Of a stretch of DNA of 64,000 nt, positions 17,241 to 25,957 are shown piece after piece (positions within the stretch are counted from its first letter, which is position 1; the number at the start of each line of letters is the position of its first letter). The notes under the pieces were generated by a model. The model was not told the DNA's origin. It did no database searches and was given only the letters and a program-made list of their open reading frames with translations. Made by a program: the position numbers and the translations under genes. Source of the stretch: JAAYJK01 sp964501655 (GTDB lineage Bacteria; Bacillota; Syntrophomonadia; Syntrophomonadales; Syntrophomonadaceae); the NCBI GenBank assembly GCA_964501655.1, contig CAZCTN010000005.1, positions 62,001-126,000 of the forward strand, read 5' to 3'.

Positions 17241-17262
17241 GAGCCGTTCAGGCTCTTTATTT
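17241..17262 (+). terminator. Terminator of the spoIIA operon
   Basis: GAGCC and GGCTC form a short stem with a GTTCA loop, followed by TTTATTTAT. It separates sigF from the glycosylation island. Confidence 0.65.
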
Positions 17263-17350
17263 ATCTTCTGTCCTGGGCAAAATTGATACCTGGCGGAATT
17301 TAAGTGTGGCCTCGGAGAACAACATAATAGATTCCCTTGACCCTATTGGA

Positions 17351-17379
17351 AACTTCCTGGAGCAGCTAACCATATGATA
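17351..17379 (+). promoter_or_regulatory. Candidate sigma-K promoter ahead of the CgeB-like gene
   Basis: AACT, 16 bases, then CATATGATA. This fits the sigma-K consensus mACm - N16-17 - CATAnnnTA, with one mismatch in the -35 part. The predicted start is about 30 bases before the gene. The same arrangement occurs twice more in this island, at 20046 and 20096. Confidence 0.5.
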
Positions 17380-17421
17380 AGAATAGAAAACAAAACCATT
17401 TGAACAATAGGATGGTAAAGG

Positions 17422-19176
17422 ATGAAAGATATGGTGGAAGAGTTCGCTTCGCGGCATCAGACCCAGCCTGAAGCAGGCTTTGATGGCCCCCCGTTACAGG
17501 ACCGCAAAATAGCCTGCATTATGGATGAGTTCAGCTATGAGTGTTTCAGGTACGAGAGCCAGTTTATACCATTGGAACCTGAAAATTGGATTGAGACCAT
17601 GTTGGAAGAACAGCCGGATCTGCTGATGGTTGAGTCAGCCTGGAGGGGCCAGGGGGGTAAATGGCAGCACAAGATAAGTTCCTGGAGAAACAGCAGGAAA
17701 GACATAATATATAAATTGGTGGAATATTGTCGGAAGCAGAACATCCCGACAGTGTTCTGGAATAAGGAAGACCCCAGCAATTTTGAGTTTTTTATTGATT
17801 CAGCCCGGTTCTTTGACTATATATTCACCAGTGATGAAAACAGCATGGCCAGATACCAGGAAATCACCGGCCATGACCGGATCTTTGTCCTCCCCTTTGC
17901 AGCTCAGCCCCGGTTGCATAACCCGATAAACAAGCAACGGGAAAAACTGGGTCAGGTAGCATTTGCCGGTACCTGGTACAATCACAAGTATGCTAAGCGG
18001 AGAGAATATCTCCAGCATCTGCTGATGCCGGCTCGGGCCTACGATCTGCATATATATAATCGTATGCATAATAGCCATAATCGGAGTTATACCTTTCCTG
18101 TTGCCTACAAACCCTATATCAAAGGATTTTTGGACTATCAGACCATGATAAAGACCTATAAGAAATACCTGGTTTTTTTAAACGTTAATTCGGTTGAAGA
18201 CAGTCCTACCATGTGTTCTCGCCGGATTTTTGAGGTGCTGGCCTGCGGTATAAGTGTCATAAGCACCCCTTCACTGGCTGTCCAGTGCTTATTCCCGGGC
18301 CTGGTCGAGGTTGCTGCTTCTGAGAGCGAGGCCGCCCGCAGTCTGGAGAAGCTGATCACGGACAAGGAATATCGGGATAAGCTAGGATTGCTGGGATACA
18401 GAAACATTCTGCAATATCACACCTACCAGCATCGTCTGCAGCATATTTTTGATTGCATCGGATTACCCCGACAGAAAGTAACAGATAAGGCCGTTGCGGT
18501 TCTTATTCCAGTCAGGGATAAAGAGGACTTAAGTCTGGCCTGGAGTAATTTTGCCCGACAGGACTATCCATATAAAGAATTGATAATTATTTATGCGGAT
18601 AAATCGGATATCCCCTATGGCTGGTTAAAATACTGGTCAGGAATTGCTCAGATACGCTCCATGCAGGAGTTGGGGGATGGAAGCGGAGGGAGAAAGACCC
18701 TGGACGGATGTTTTGTCAGCGGTATCAACAGCCCCTACCTGCTATGGATGGAGCCGCACCATTACTATGCCCCCAATTATTTGACGGATTTGGTTCAGGC
18801 TGACCTATATACCGAAGCAGATATCATTGGCAAGGCTGCCTACTACGAATATGATATGGGGTCTCAGCAACTCCTGCTAAGAAATCCGGAGGAAGAACAT
18901 TGTTATACTGATTCATTATCAGGGGCGTTCCTGTTGACCAAAAAGCAGGCCATGGAGAAACCGGGATTAGACTTGAGTTTATCCCTTACCGACTGTGGGT
19001 TTTCCTTGCGGTGCCAGGCGTCCGGCAGGAAACTGTATTCGGCTGACCGCTTCAATTTTGTCAGAAATGCTTATGTTGGTCCTTTGGCTCCCAGGGGATC
19101 GGGTTTAAAGAAATTGCTTCATCTGCCAGGCCAGCCGCATCCTTTCAAACAGATTTTATCTGAAGTAAGTGTATGA
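17422..19176 (+). CDS. CgeB-like glycosyltransferase fused to a GT2-like domain
   Basis: 584 residues with no signal peptide. The first 350 residues resemble CgeB-type proteins (DUF3880 plus Glyco_trans_1_2): KQNIPTVFWNKEDPSNFEFF, DYIFTSDENSMARYQEI, VAFAGTWYNHKY and SRRIFEVLACGISVISTPS. From about residue 355 a second, GT-A-like part follows (VAVLIPVRDKEDLSLAWSNF, YPYKELIIIYADKSD). CgeB of Bacillus is needed for glycosylation of the outermost spore layer and is made under sigma-K. Here the gene lies next to sigF behind a sigma-K-like promoter. ATG at 17422 or at 17431 are both possible starts. Sugar and acceptor are unknown. Confidence 0.75.
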   Translation: MKDMVEEFASRHQTQPEAGFDGPPLQDRKIACIMDEFSYECFRYESQFIPLEPENWIETMLEEQPDLLMVESAWRGQGGKWQHKISSWRNSRKDIIYKLVEYCRKQNIPTVFWNKEDPSNFEFFIDSARFFDYIFTSDENSMARYQEITGHDRIFVLPFAAQPRLHNPINKQREKLGQVAFAGTWYNHKYAKRREYLQHLLMPARAYDLHIYNRMHNSHNRSYTFPVAYKPYIKGFLDYQTMIKTYKKYLVFLNVNSVEDSPTMCSRRIFEVLACGISVISTPSLAVQCLFPGLVEVAASESEAARSLEKLITDKEYRDKLGLLGYRNILQYHTYQHRLQHIFDCIGLPRQKVTDKAVAVLIPVRDKEDLSLAWSNFARQDYPYKELIIIYADKSDIPYGWLKYWSGIAQIRSMQELGDGSGGRKTLDGCFVSGINSPYLLWMEPHHYYAPNYLTDLVQADLYTEADIIGKAAYYEYDMGSQQLLLRNPEEEHCYTDSLSGAFLLTKKQAMEKPGLDLSLSLTDCGFSLRCQASGRKLYSADRFNFVRNAYVGPLAPRGSGLKKLLHLPGQPHPFKQILSEVSV

Positions 19177-19217
19177 CAACCGCCCTATGGACTGGACCTG
19201 CCCACCCCCAATATTTT

Positions 19218-19994
19218 TCAGACTATTTGACCCCATAATCGGCCTTTGTTGCTTATTATCCGATTTTCCTGGTTGTTTCGTTGGTATAAACGGTGATTAT
19301 AAATATATTCCGGCAGCTGCGATTTATCTCCATTATAACGGTTATGAAAGAGATGAATTGCTTTCGCCCCGGTTAGAATATGGCGGCATCCAAACCTGCG
19401 CAGGCGGGCAATAAAGTCATTGTCTTCCCATCCCCGCCCGGTAAAATCTTCATCATATCCGCCTACGGCAAAGAAACTCTTCCGGCTCAAAGACATAAGA
19501 AAGGGCAGGCGCGAGTTAAGGCGAGGGCAGTTTTGGCCCAATTTATTGCTCCAGATATTCGATTTTGCTGCCTGAAGGATCTTAAGAAAGGAGCCCTCCC
19601 TGTCGTCTCTAAGGATAGGGGTGCCAAGATACTGTGAATTGAGTTCAACCGGTTTAATCAGTTGGGTGATGGTATCATTAAGGTGGAACATCTCTGCATC
19701 ACATATTATCAGCATCTGCCCCCGGGAGACACGGGCTCCGATGTTGACCGCAAAACCGGGTACCCGCCATTTGCTTGCTTCAGGAGTATTTCTCTGGCCG
19801 GAAAAAATATACTGCAGGTTAAGCCGTCGCCTGTAATCCCAACAGACTAAGCTGGTTTCGTCCTCAATACCGTCGTTGAGGACGATGGTTTCAAAACGGT
19901 AAGGAATACTCTGTCGGGCCAGGGAAAATAAGCACCATCTAAGCAGTTGAGAGCGCTTAAATGAGGGGATGATTATTGAGATATCCAAATCCAT
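19218..19994 (-). CDS. Family 2 glycosyltransferase, paralogue of the gene at 22805
   Basis: 258 residues on the minus strand. N-terminal ISIIIPSFKRSQLLRWCLFS and VLNDGIEDET give the GT-A nucleotide site, MLIICDAEMFHLNDT the acidic metal motif, and GGYDEDFTGRGWEDNDFIARL the conserved catalytic GT2 segment (ED pair). The protein has the same length as the one at 22805-23581, and shares the ends GRLWG. GGAGGG lies upstream of the ATG. It is convergent with the CgeB-like gene and divergent from the operon at 20251, and has its own sigma-K-like promoter at 20046-20074. Confidence 0.8.
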   Translation of the reverse strand: MDLDISIIIPSFKRSQLLRWCLFSLARQSIPYRFETIVLNDGIEDETSLVCWDYRRRLNLQYIFSGQRNTPEASKWRVPGFAVNIGARVSRGQMLIICDAEMFHLNDTITQLIKPVELNSQYLGTPILRDDREGSFLKILQAAKSNIWSNKLGQNCPRLNSRLPFLMSLSRKSFFAVGGYDEDFTGRGWEDNDFIARLRRFGCRHILTGAKAIHLFHNRYNGDKSQLPEYIYNHRLYQRNNQENRIISNKGRLWGQIV

Positions 19995-20045
19995 CCGTTT
20001 ATCCCTCCGTCGTATTGGTTTTGGGAGAGGCCGCTGGTGTTATGG

Positions 20046-20074
20046 TATAGTATGCCAGGAAGTTATTATCAGTT
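20046..20074 (-). promoter_or_regulatory. Candidate sigma-K promoter for the minus-strand glycosyltransferase
   Basis: Read on the minus strand: AACT, 16 bases, CATACTATA. This matches mACm - N16 - CATAnnnTA with the same spacing as at 17351. The predicted start is about 40 bases before the ATG at 19994. Confidence 0.5.
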
Positions 20075-20095
20075 AATCGGCCGTTCAAATCCTGG

Positions 20096-20124
20096 TACCA
20101 TATATCCGCCGACTGCATAACGTA
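20096..20124 (+). promoter_or_regulatory. Candidate sigma-K promoter for the 20251-23581 operon
   Basis: TACC, 16 bases, CATAACGTA on the plus strand. It again fits AC-N17-CATAnnnTA and lies back to back with the minus-strand copy. The leader to the first gene would be about 115 bases. Confidence 0.45.
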
Positions 20125-20250
20125 AAACATAGCACAATGGAATGAGCAGACTTATACCGGCGGGAGACTTTACTGACTGCTGGAGTTTTAAGCTGTCATA
20201 GCCTGCAGCTGGAACAGCAGCGGCTGATTGTTCCGAGGAGGCAGGAATAA

Positions 20251-20952
20251 ATGCCAGGTAGAAAAATTGTAGTGGGAATTAATTTCAATGCCATGCATCT
20301 TCATGATCGTCGGTTTGATCCGGGATGGATAGAGAAAAGGATAAATATATTTCGGGAGTTTACGCTGAAAAGCCTGATTAACCAGAGCCAACAGGATTTT
20401 CTGGCTTTATTGCAATATGAAGAGAAAACAGAAGAAAGCATCTGGCAGGCTTTGTCAAAGTTTCCCCCTTTACCGGATAATATAGAATTTGTGCGGGCGG
20501 GGAAATATGAGGATAGGATACTAAAATATGTGGGGGATTCTCCAGAATTCTACATCGCCCGGATTGATTCGGACGATATGTATCACCAGTCATTCATGAA
20601 GCTGCTGCATGAATATCAGCCGGGCAGTGAACATGTAGCAGTCTTAATACCACAGGATGGATACATCTATGATTCTATAAACCACCGGCTGGCTCACTGG
20701 TCACATTATTCACCTCCTTTTTACACCCTGATCTACCAGACAAGTGACTTCCTGCGCCGAATTCGTTACAAGCTTATAGGCGGGCACAGCAAGATGATCC
20801 GGTTTAACCACGAGATTCTGCCTCCCGGCTGCTTTATGGTAGTGGTGCACCGGGAGAATTCTGTGACCAGCTTCAATCGATCCCAGCGCGGGAAGATTAT
20901 TACTGAGGAGAGAAAGATTGAACAAATCTTGAATGATTTTAGAGGTAAGTAA
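20251..20952 (+). CDS. Putative rhamnosyltransferase-like glycosyltransferase
   Basis: 233 residues, cytoplasmic. It lacks the standard GT2 N-terminus but has GVGIN-like start (VVGINFNAMHL), a long segment resembling the putative rhamnosyl transferase family (PF11316), and the metal-binding ARIDSDDMYHQSFM near residue 107. KYEDRILKYVGDSPEFY ahead of it fits the same family. GGAGGCAGG precedes the ATG. It is the first gene of a three-gene operon: the next start lies two bases after the stop. Donor and acceptor cannot be read from the sequence. Confidence 0.6.
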   Translation: MPGRKIVVGINFNAMHLHDRRFDPGWIEKRINIFREFTLKSLINQSQQDFLALLQYEEKTEESIWQALSKFPPLPDNIEFVRAGKYEDRILKYVGDSPEFYIARIDSDDMYHQSFMKLLHEYQPGSEHVAVLIPQDGYIYDSINHRLAHWSHYSPPFYTLIYQTSDFLRRIRYKLIGGHSKMIRFNHEILPPGCFMVVVHRENSVTSFNRSQRGKIITEERKIEQILNDFRGK

Positions 20953-20954
20953 GT

Positions 20955-22805
20955 ATGAGAAATTGGGAGGTCTTTAAGCAGAGAAAGAAATATGATGTTT
21001 TTAGGATACTCAATGACAGAAGCCAGGAGGATCTTTACTTTATTGCTGAGGGATTATTGAAAAATAGTATTTATATAAGCCGTCAGTTTAAGACCTGTGA
21101 GATGGAAACGGATGAATTGTGGCACAGTGATCCGTTTAACAACCGTACCTGGCGATACTGGGTACATTCCCTGATTATGATCGAATACCTGCTCAACGCC
21201 TATGAGGTCTTTAATAATCAAGGCTATATGGAAAAAGCAGTGGAATTGGTTTTGAGCTGGAAGAGGCACAATATTTCTGGCACCAGGTCAGATATGGCTT
21301 GGCATGATCATGCTGCGGCTCATCGTTTAATCATCATCAGCCGGATGGCTGAGTTGCTGCGGCAGGATCATTTTGACATGCAACTGCTGGAGGAACTAAC
21401 TTCACTAGCGGAGCAGCACTGCACGGTTATTGAAAGCCCCAGGTTTTATCAACCCCGGCATAATCACGGTCTGGATCAGAATGCCGCCATGTACGCAGCG
21501 GCAACAGTTTTTAACCATTTGGATAAATCTGATTTTTGGCAGAGGTTGTCATTTGCCCGCTTGAAGGAGCAATTGGAATATCTGTTCCTGAGCGACGGGA
21601 GTTATCTGGAGCATACCCCGGTATATAGTTTCATCTTCTGTAATCGTTTGATGAGATATGTGCATTTTTTTAGACAGGATGGTAATTCGGAATGCGGATT
21701 GATAGAAGCTGTGATAGGAAAACAACTGCATTGCCTGACCTATTTGGTCCAGCCGGATGGGCTTATACCTCCTATAGGTGACGGCAATCCCAGTCGGATG
21801 AGTCTGAAACATCTGAAGGGTTTGGAACCTGCCTCCCTGGCCTTCCCAGAATATGTATTGAGTAAAGGAGCCAGAGGAATACCCCCTCCTGAGCTGGATA
21901 TGGTCTTTGCCCGGGGGGGATACGCAGCCATGAGGAATAAATGGGAATATGATGAGGAGACGATACAGGTCTTATTATACAGCGCTTTTCATACAAAAAC
22001 CCATAAGCATCATGACGATCTTTCCCTAACCCTTTTTGCTTACGGTCAACCTCTTATCACTGACTCGGGCAAATACAATTTTAATTATAACAGTTGGGAA
22101 AGGCAGTATGTCATATCGGCATATGCACATAATACTGTGGTCGTAGATGGGAAAAATACCAGTATTGATCAGGGGCAAATTGGCAAATCCTGCCTTGCCT
22201 CATACCACTGGTCAGAACCAATGGCTTATTGCAGCGCCGCCCATGCTCTGTATAAAGGAGTAATTCATCGCCGCAGCTTACTATACTTTAAACCCTGGGA
22301 TCTTATTGTCATAGATTTTATGGATAGCCTAGTTGAGCACAAGTACGAGCAGGTATTTAATTTCTATCCGGGTGCGGAATGCCGGCAGGAGGGCAATAGT
22401 GTTCTGGTGTTTACGGACGGAGGGGAAAAGGTAAAAATTACCTCCTTGTTGGATGAAGATATTCTGGAAACTAGCCTTCTGAAAGGGCAAAAACAGCCCT
22501 GGCGAGGGTGGTGCTGCCTGGAATACAACGTCTTGCAGCCCTCCTGGTCCATGGGTTATACCAAAAGAGGCGGACGGGTATTCTACGCTGCTCATATTGA
22601 CCTTAAACCTGCTCGGAAAGTAGATTTTGCAGTGGAGCAGCGGGGCGATGCTCTCAATATCAACTCTCCCCACGGTTCAGTCATTTTGCGGCTGAGCCAG
22701 GAAGGAGAAGAACTTCGGATTAACGGAACCGATATTCCGCTGCAGTCTTTGGGGCCAAGAGCTGAGAATCAGAACAGAGAATCCAAAAAGGCAGGTGATT
22801 TCTAG
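20955..22805 (+). CDS. Heparinase II/III family protein
   Basis: 616 residues. The N-terminal half is an (alpha/alpha) toroid: SDMAWHDHAAAHRLI and QPRHNHGLDQNAAMYAAA hold the residues around the usual Asn/His catalytic region, and SDGSYLEHTPVY follows. The C-terminal half (from about residue 350) is the beta-sandwich, starting KTHKHHDDLSLTLFAYG with a conserved His. The family cleaves uronate-containing polysaccharides by elimination. No signal peptide is present, so the enzyme is cytoplasmic unless released by mother-cell lysis. It is coupled with glycosyltransferases on both sides, which fits trimming or remodelling of a glycan rather than foraging. Confidence 0.8.
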   Translation: MRNWEVFKQRKKYDVFRILNDRSQEDLYFIAEGLLKNSIYISRQFKTCEMETDELWHSDPFNNRTWRYWVHSLIMIEYLLNAYEVFNNQGYMEKAVELVLSWKRHNISGTRSDMAWHDHAAAHRLIIISRMAELLRQDHFDMQLLEELTSLAEQHCTVIESPRFYQPRHNHGLDQNAAMYAAATVFNHLDKSDFWQRLSFARLKEQLEYLFLSDGSYLEHTPVYSFIFCNRLMRYVHFFRQDGNSECGLIEAVIGKQLHCLTYLVQPDGLIPPIGDGNPSRMSLKHLKGLEPASLAFPEYVLSKGARGIPPPELDMVFARGGYAAMRNKWEYDEETIQVLLYSAFHTKTHKHHDDLSLTLFAYGQPLITDSGKYNFNYNSWERQYVISAYAHNTVVVDGKNTSIDQGQIGKSCLASYHWSEPMAYCSAAHALYKGVIHRRSLLYFKPWDLIVIDFMDSLVEHKYEQVFNFYPGAECRQEGNSVLVFTDGGEKVKITSLLDEDILETSLLKGQKQPWRGWCCLEYNVLQPSWSMGYTKRGGRVFYAAHIDLKPARKVDFAVEQRGDALNINSPHGSVILRLSQEGEELRINGTDIPLQSLGPRAENQNRESKKAGDF

Positions 22806-23581
22806 TGAGTATACAAGTTTCGGTTATAATAGCTTCCTTTCAACGGGCCCATTTATTAAAATGGAATCTTTTTTCCCTGAGCAGGCAGGCTGTACCCTGG
22901 AATTTTGAGGTTCTGGTTATAAATGATGGGATTGAGGATGAAACTGAAGCAATCTGTCGGATGTATAAAGACACCATGAACCTGCAGTATATATTTTCCA
23001 GACAACATAACCAGGAGGGAGAACCCAGGTGGAGGGTACCGGGTTTTGCTTATAACATTGGAGCCCAATTGAGCCGCGGGGAAATTCTAATCATATGCTG
23101 CGCAGAGATGTTTCACATCAACGATACCATCAAATATCTGTCTCATCCGCTTATGGATAATCCAAGGACTATCGGTATCCCGGTGGTCGTCAAGGATGAT
23201 AGGGATGCCAGGTTTTTGCAGCAGCTGAAGGATAATGACGGGGAGTTTGACCAGGATCTGTTTGAAGGCAATCATAACAACCTTAATGCTCATAATCCCT
23301 TCTTGATCTCTGTACATCGACAGGAGTTTTTTGCCATTGGCGGATATGACGAGGATTTTACCGGTATTGGCTGGGAAGATAATGATCTCGCCTCAAGGCT
23401 CAGGCACAGCGGATGCCAATACCGGCCAACCGAAGCTAAAACCATTCATTTATACCACCCGAGGTTTGCCGCGGGAAAGCGGAACCTACCAGATTACCTC
23501 TACAATGAAAGGCTGTATCGGGAAAGAGCCGGACAGATAGTAAGAAACCAGGGACGGTTATGGGGAAGGAAAGTTGATTAA
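22805..23581 (+). CDS. Family 2 glycosyltransferase, paralogue of the gene at 19218
   Basis: 258 residues. Same organisation as the minus-strand gene at 19218-19994: VSVIIASFQRAHLLKWNLFS, VINDGIEDETEAI, EILIICCAEMFHINDT and GGYDEDFTGIGWEDNDLASRL. The DAEM of the other copy is replaced by CAEM, so the acidic metal motif differs. Starts with GTG overlapping the stop of the heparinase-like gene by one base. The two genes probably arose by duplication and inversion and now use different substrates, or act one after the other. Confidence 0.8.
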   Translation: MSIQVSVIIASFQRAHLLKWNLFSLSRQAVPWNFEVLVINDGIEDETEAICRMYKDTMNLQYIFSRQHNQEGEPRWRVPGFAYNIGAQLSRGEILIICCAEMFHINDTIKYLSHPLMDNPRTIGIPVVVKDDRDARFLQQLKDNDGEFDQDLFEGNHNNLNAHNPFLISVHRQEFFAIGGYDEDFTGIGWEDNDLASRLRHSGCQYRPTEAKTIHLYHPRFAAGKRNLPDYLYNERLYRERAGQIVRNQGRLWGRKVD

Positions 23582-23807
23582 CAAGGCTTTGGCGGCTCTG
23601 AGAAAAGCCATAATAATGAACCCAACGATCTGCAGTATTGGGAAGGTGTACGACCGAGAACAGCCTAAATGTGAATAAGCCTGCTCAATCAAGTGCTAAG
23701 GTGCTCCCCGATGCGGTCCAACTCTTAATGCTGTTATTGGTCGGTCTTGATGCAGCCCCACTGGCAATACAGGACCCATATCCTTAATGGTATATGCTGG
23801 GTTCGAC

Positions 23808-24884
23808 CTATTTTCCCAACAGTATTTTTACAATGGTATGGCTTACTCTTTCCAGAGAATATTCCCTGGGTGCTTCCCAGCAGCACTCACTGCTTAAGGC
23901 AATGCTTACTGAATTAAGAATATTCTCTACTTCGCATCCGCTTAGTATACTGCTTCCGCACTCTATGGTCTCAGGCCTTTCGGTAACGTCCCTGATGACT
24001 ACGCTGGGTATCTTGAACAGGCAGCATTCCTCTTGTACTGTTCCGCTGTCACTTAGTACGCAGGCAGCCTGTTTTTCCAGACTTACAAAGTCAAACAGCC
24101 CCAGGGGAGAAACAAAAATTATACCATTGCCATTAAGATCCTGGTGATACCACTTTAAGCGATTTCGAGTTCGGGGATGAAGGCTGAATACTATCGGGAG
24201 TTGGTACCACTGATACAATTGCCGGAAAGACTGTACGAATTTAGCCAGACGATCAGGCAGATCAACATTTTCAGCCCGGTGCAGGGTGATTAAGAAATAT
24301 TTTCGGGCCACCAGATTTAGTTTCTGTATAATCCGGCTATTTTCGATATCAGTACTATAATAGTCCAATACCTCCTTGATAGGATTTCCAGTAACGAAAA
24401 TCTTGTGGCTGGAGATACCTTCTCTGAGCAGGTTGGTTCGACTTCGTTCAGTATAGGGAAGCAGAATATCGCTGCAATGATCCACCACCCGCCGGTTGAC
24501 CTCTTCAGGAACTCGATCATCAAAGCAGCGGTTGCCTGCTTCCATATGATAAACCGGAACACCAAGCCGTTTGGCCGACAGGGCTGACAGGGCGCTGTTA
24601 GTGTCTCCCAGTACCAGCAAACGATCAGGTTTTTCACGGGATAATACTCTTCCTGACTCGGCTATAATCCTGCCTACTTGTTTCAGGCTGGAATCAGCCT
24701 GGCATTTTAAGAGATAATCCGGGGAACGCAGCCCCAGTTCCTGGAAAAATAAGTCCCCCAGCCGGGGGTGAAAGTTCTGCCCGGTGTGCACTAGGCGATG
24801 ATCACAGACCTTATCCAGCATGGGTATTATTCGGCTGAGGCGAATGATTTCCGGACGAGTACCCAGTATGGTCATTAGCTTCAT
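23808..24884 (-). CDS. UDP-N-acetylglucosamine 2-epimerase family protein (WecB/CapG-like)
   Basis: 358 residues on the minus strand. It starts MTILGTRPEIIRLSRIIP, with VHTGQNFHPRLGD, and continues with HMEAGNRCFDDRVPEEVNRR (catalytic region), DSGTVQEECCLFKIP and RPETIECGSS, all typical of non-hydrolysing 2-epimerases. It is the third gene of a minus-strand operon after the reductase and the 4,6-dehydratase, overlapping the dehydratase stop by four bases. That trio makes UDP-N-acetyl-L-fucosamine or -quinovosamine in other bacteria, so this member is more likely CapG/WbjD/WbvD-like than WecB. Confidence 0.8.
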   Translation of the reverse strand: MKLMTILGTRPEIIRLSRIIPMLDKVCDHRLVHTGQNFHPRLGDLFFQELGLRSPDYLLKCQADSSLKQVGRIIAESGRVLSREKPDRLLVLGDTNSALSALSAKRLGVPVYHMEAGNRCFDDRVPEEVNRRVVDHCSDILLPYTERSRTNLLREGISSHKIFVTGNPIKEVLDYYSTDIENSRIIQKLNLVARKYFLITLHRAENVDLPDRLAKFVQSFRQLYQWYQLPIVFSLHPRTRNRLKWYHQDLNGNGIIFVSPLGLFDFVSLEKQAACVLSDSGTVQEECCLFKIPSVVIRDVTERPETIECGSSILSGCEVENILNSVSIALSSECCWEAPREYSLERVSHTIVKILLGK

Positions 24885-25945
24885 CGCAGAAATTCTCCCA
24901 CCTGATCCGGCTCGTCTTCGATCCGAAGTCTATGCCGGGCTAACAAAGCCATGGTCTCGTTGCGGGATATCACACAATCTCTCGATGAATAAGCATGTTG
25001 AAGGGCTTCCTGTACCTCTTCCCCAGCAGAAATCTCTGGCAGCAGGGACTTGATGACATAATAATCACCTCGTTGCAAGGTATGCCCGGATTCCTCCAGT
25101 GAAACCAGACTTTCATGGGTTTTTTCCCCGGGTCGGATGCCGGTGAAAACCATCTCTATCTTGCGGTTCCCAATCAGGGCCCTGGCTATATTGGTTATAC
25201 GTGCAGCGGGAATTATGGGAACATAGATCTCGCCAGGTTTAGCCTCATTTAACGCGGTGATAATTGTGTCTGCGGCCCGATTTAGGGAGAGCAGAAAACG
25301 GGTCATCTCGGGAGTCGTAATAGTAACCGGGCCGCCCTTCTTTATCTGCTTATGAAAGAGAGGAATTACTGAGCCTCGGGAAGCCAGGACATTGCCGTAA
25401 CGTACACAGATAAAGCGAGTGGAGGGCAGCGAGATATTAGCATTGATGAAAAGCCGCTCCTGAATGGCCTTGGTCATGCCCATGACGTTTATTGGCAGAC
25501 ATGCTTTATCAGTAGATACCCCGATCACAGTTTCTACAGGCAGCTTATTTTCCCGGATGGCTCGAACAATATTTTCTGCCCCGGCTATATTGGTCTGAAC
25601 TGCTTCGTAGGGGTAGTATTCGCATGTCGGAACTTGTTTTAAAGCAGCTGCGTTAATAACAATATCTGCTTGTTGCAAGACAGAACATACGGAATGGTAG
25701 TTCCGGATATCACCGATCCTGAATTCCAGCTGCCGTTCTAATTCTTCATGAATTATTCTGTCGGTAACGCCAAGCTTAGCTGGTAATTCAATCCTCATAA
25801 AATGCTGCTTGGCTTCATCCCGGGAAAAAATAATGATTTTAGCCGGGGAATCATTTTTTCGAGCCAGCAGCCTTCGGGTAAGGATCTTGCCCAGTGAACC
25901 AGTTCCGCCAGTAATAACAACAGTCTTATCTTTAAAAATACGCAT
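24881..25945 (-). CDS. UDP-N-acetylglucosamine 4,6-dehydratase/5-epimerase (CapE/WbjB-like)
   Basis: 354 residues on the minus strand, extended SDR fold. TGGTGSLGKILTRRLL is the NAD(P)-binding glycine motif, and the polysaccharide-biosynthesis CapD_N domain covers most of the protein, with the active-site VIGVSTDKACLPINVMG. The usual YxxxK of SDRs is replaced by the SxxK-like STDKA of this family. It dehydrates and epimerises UDP-GlcNAc to the 4-keto-6-deoxy-L intermediate. It is the middle gene of a minus-strand trio with an RmlD-like reductase upstream and a 2-epimerase downstream. Confidence 0.82.
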   Translation of the reverse strand: MRIFKDKTVVITGGTGSLGKILTRRLLARKNDSPAKIIIFSRDEAKQHFMRIELPAKLGVTDRIIHEELERQLEFRIGDIRNYHSVCSVLQQADIVINAAALKQVPTCEYYPYEAVQTNIAGAENIVRAIRENKLPVETVIGVSTDKACLPINVMGMTKAIQERLFINANISLPSTRFICVRYGNVLASRGSVIPLFHKQIKKGGPVTITTPEMTRFLLSLNRAADTIITALNEAKPGEIYVPIIPAARITNIARALIGNRKIEMVFTGIRPGEKTHESLVSLEESGHTLQRGDYYVIKSLLPEISAGEEVQEALQHAYSSRDCVISRNETMALLARHRLRIEDEPDQVGEFLR

Positions 25946-25957
25946 GGTAATTCTCTC

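Noticed and set aside
19169..19850. Plus-strand open frames opposite the glycosyltransferase at 19218
   Set aside because: They are out of phase with any motif and lie over a clear GT2 gene on the minus strand.
20075..20100. Possible tRNA 3' half (GTTCAAATCC followed by TACCA)
   Set aside because: The flanking bases do not form a T stem, and no anticodon or D arm lies upstream.
23582..23807. Possible terminator or small gene between convergent glycan genes
   Set aside because: Only a weak GGCTTT/AAAGCC pairing with a large loop, and no open frame with a ribosome site.
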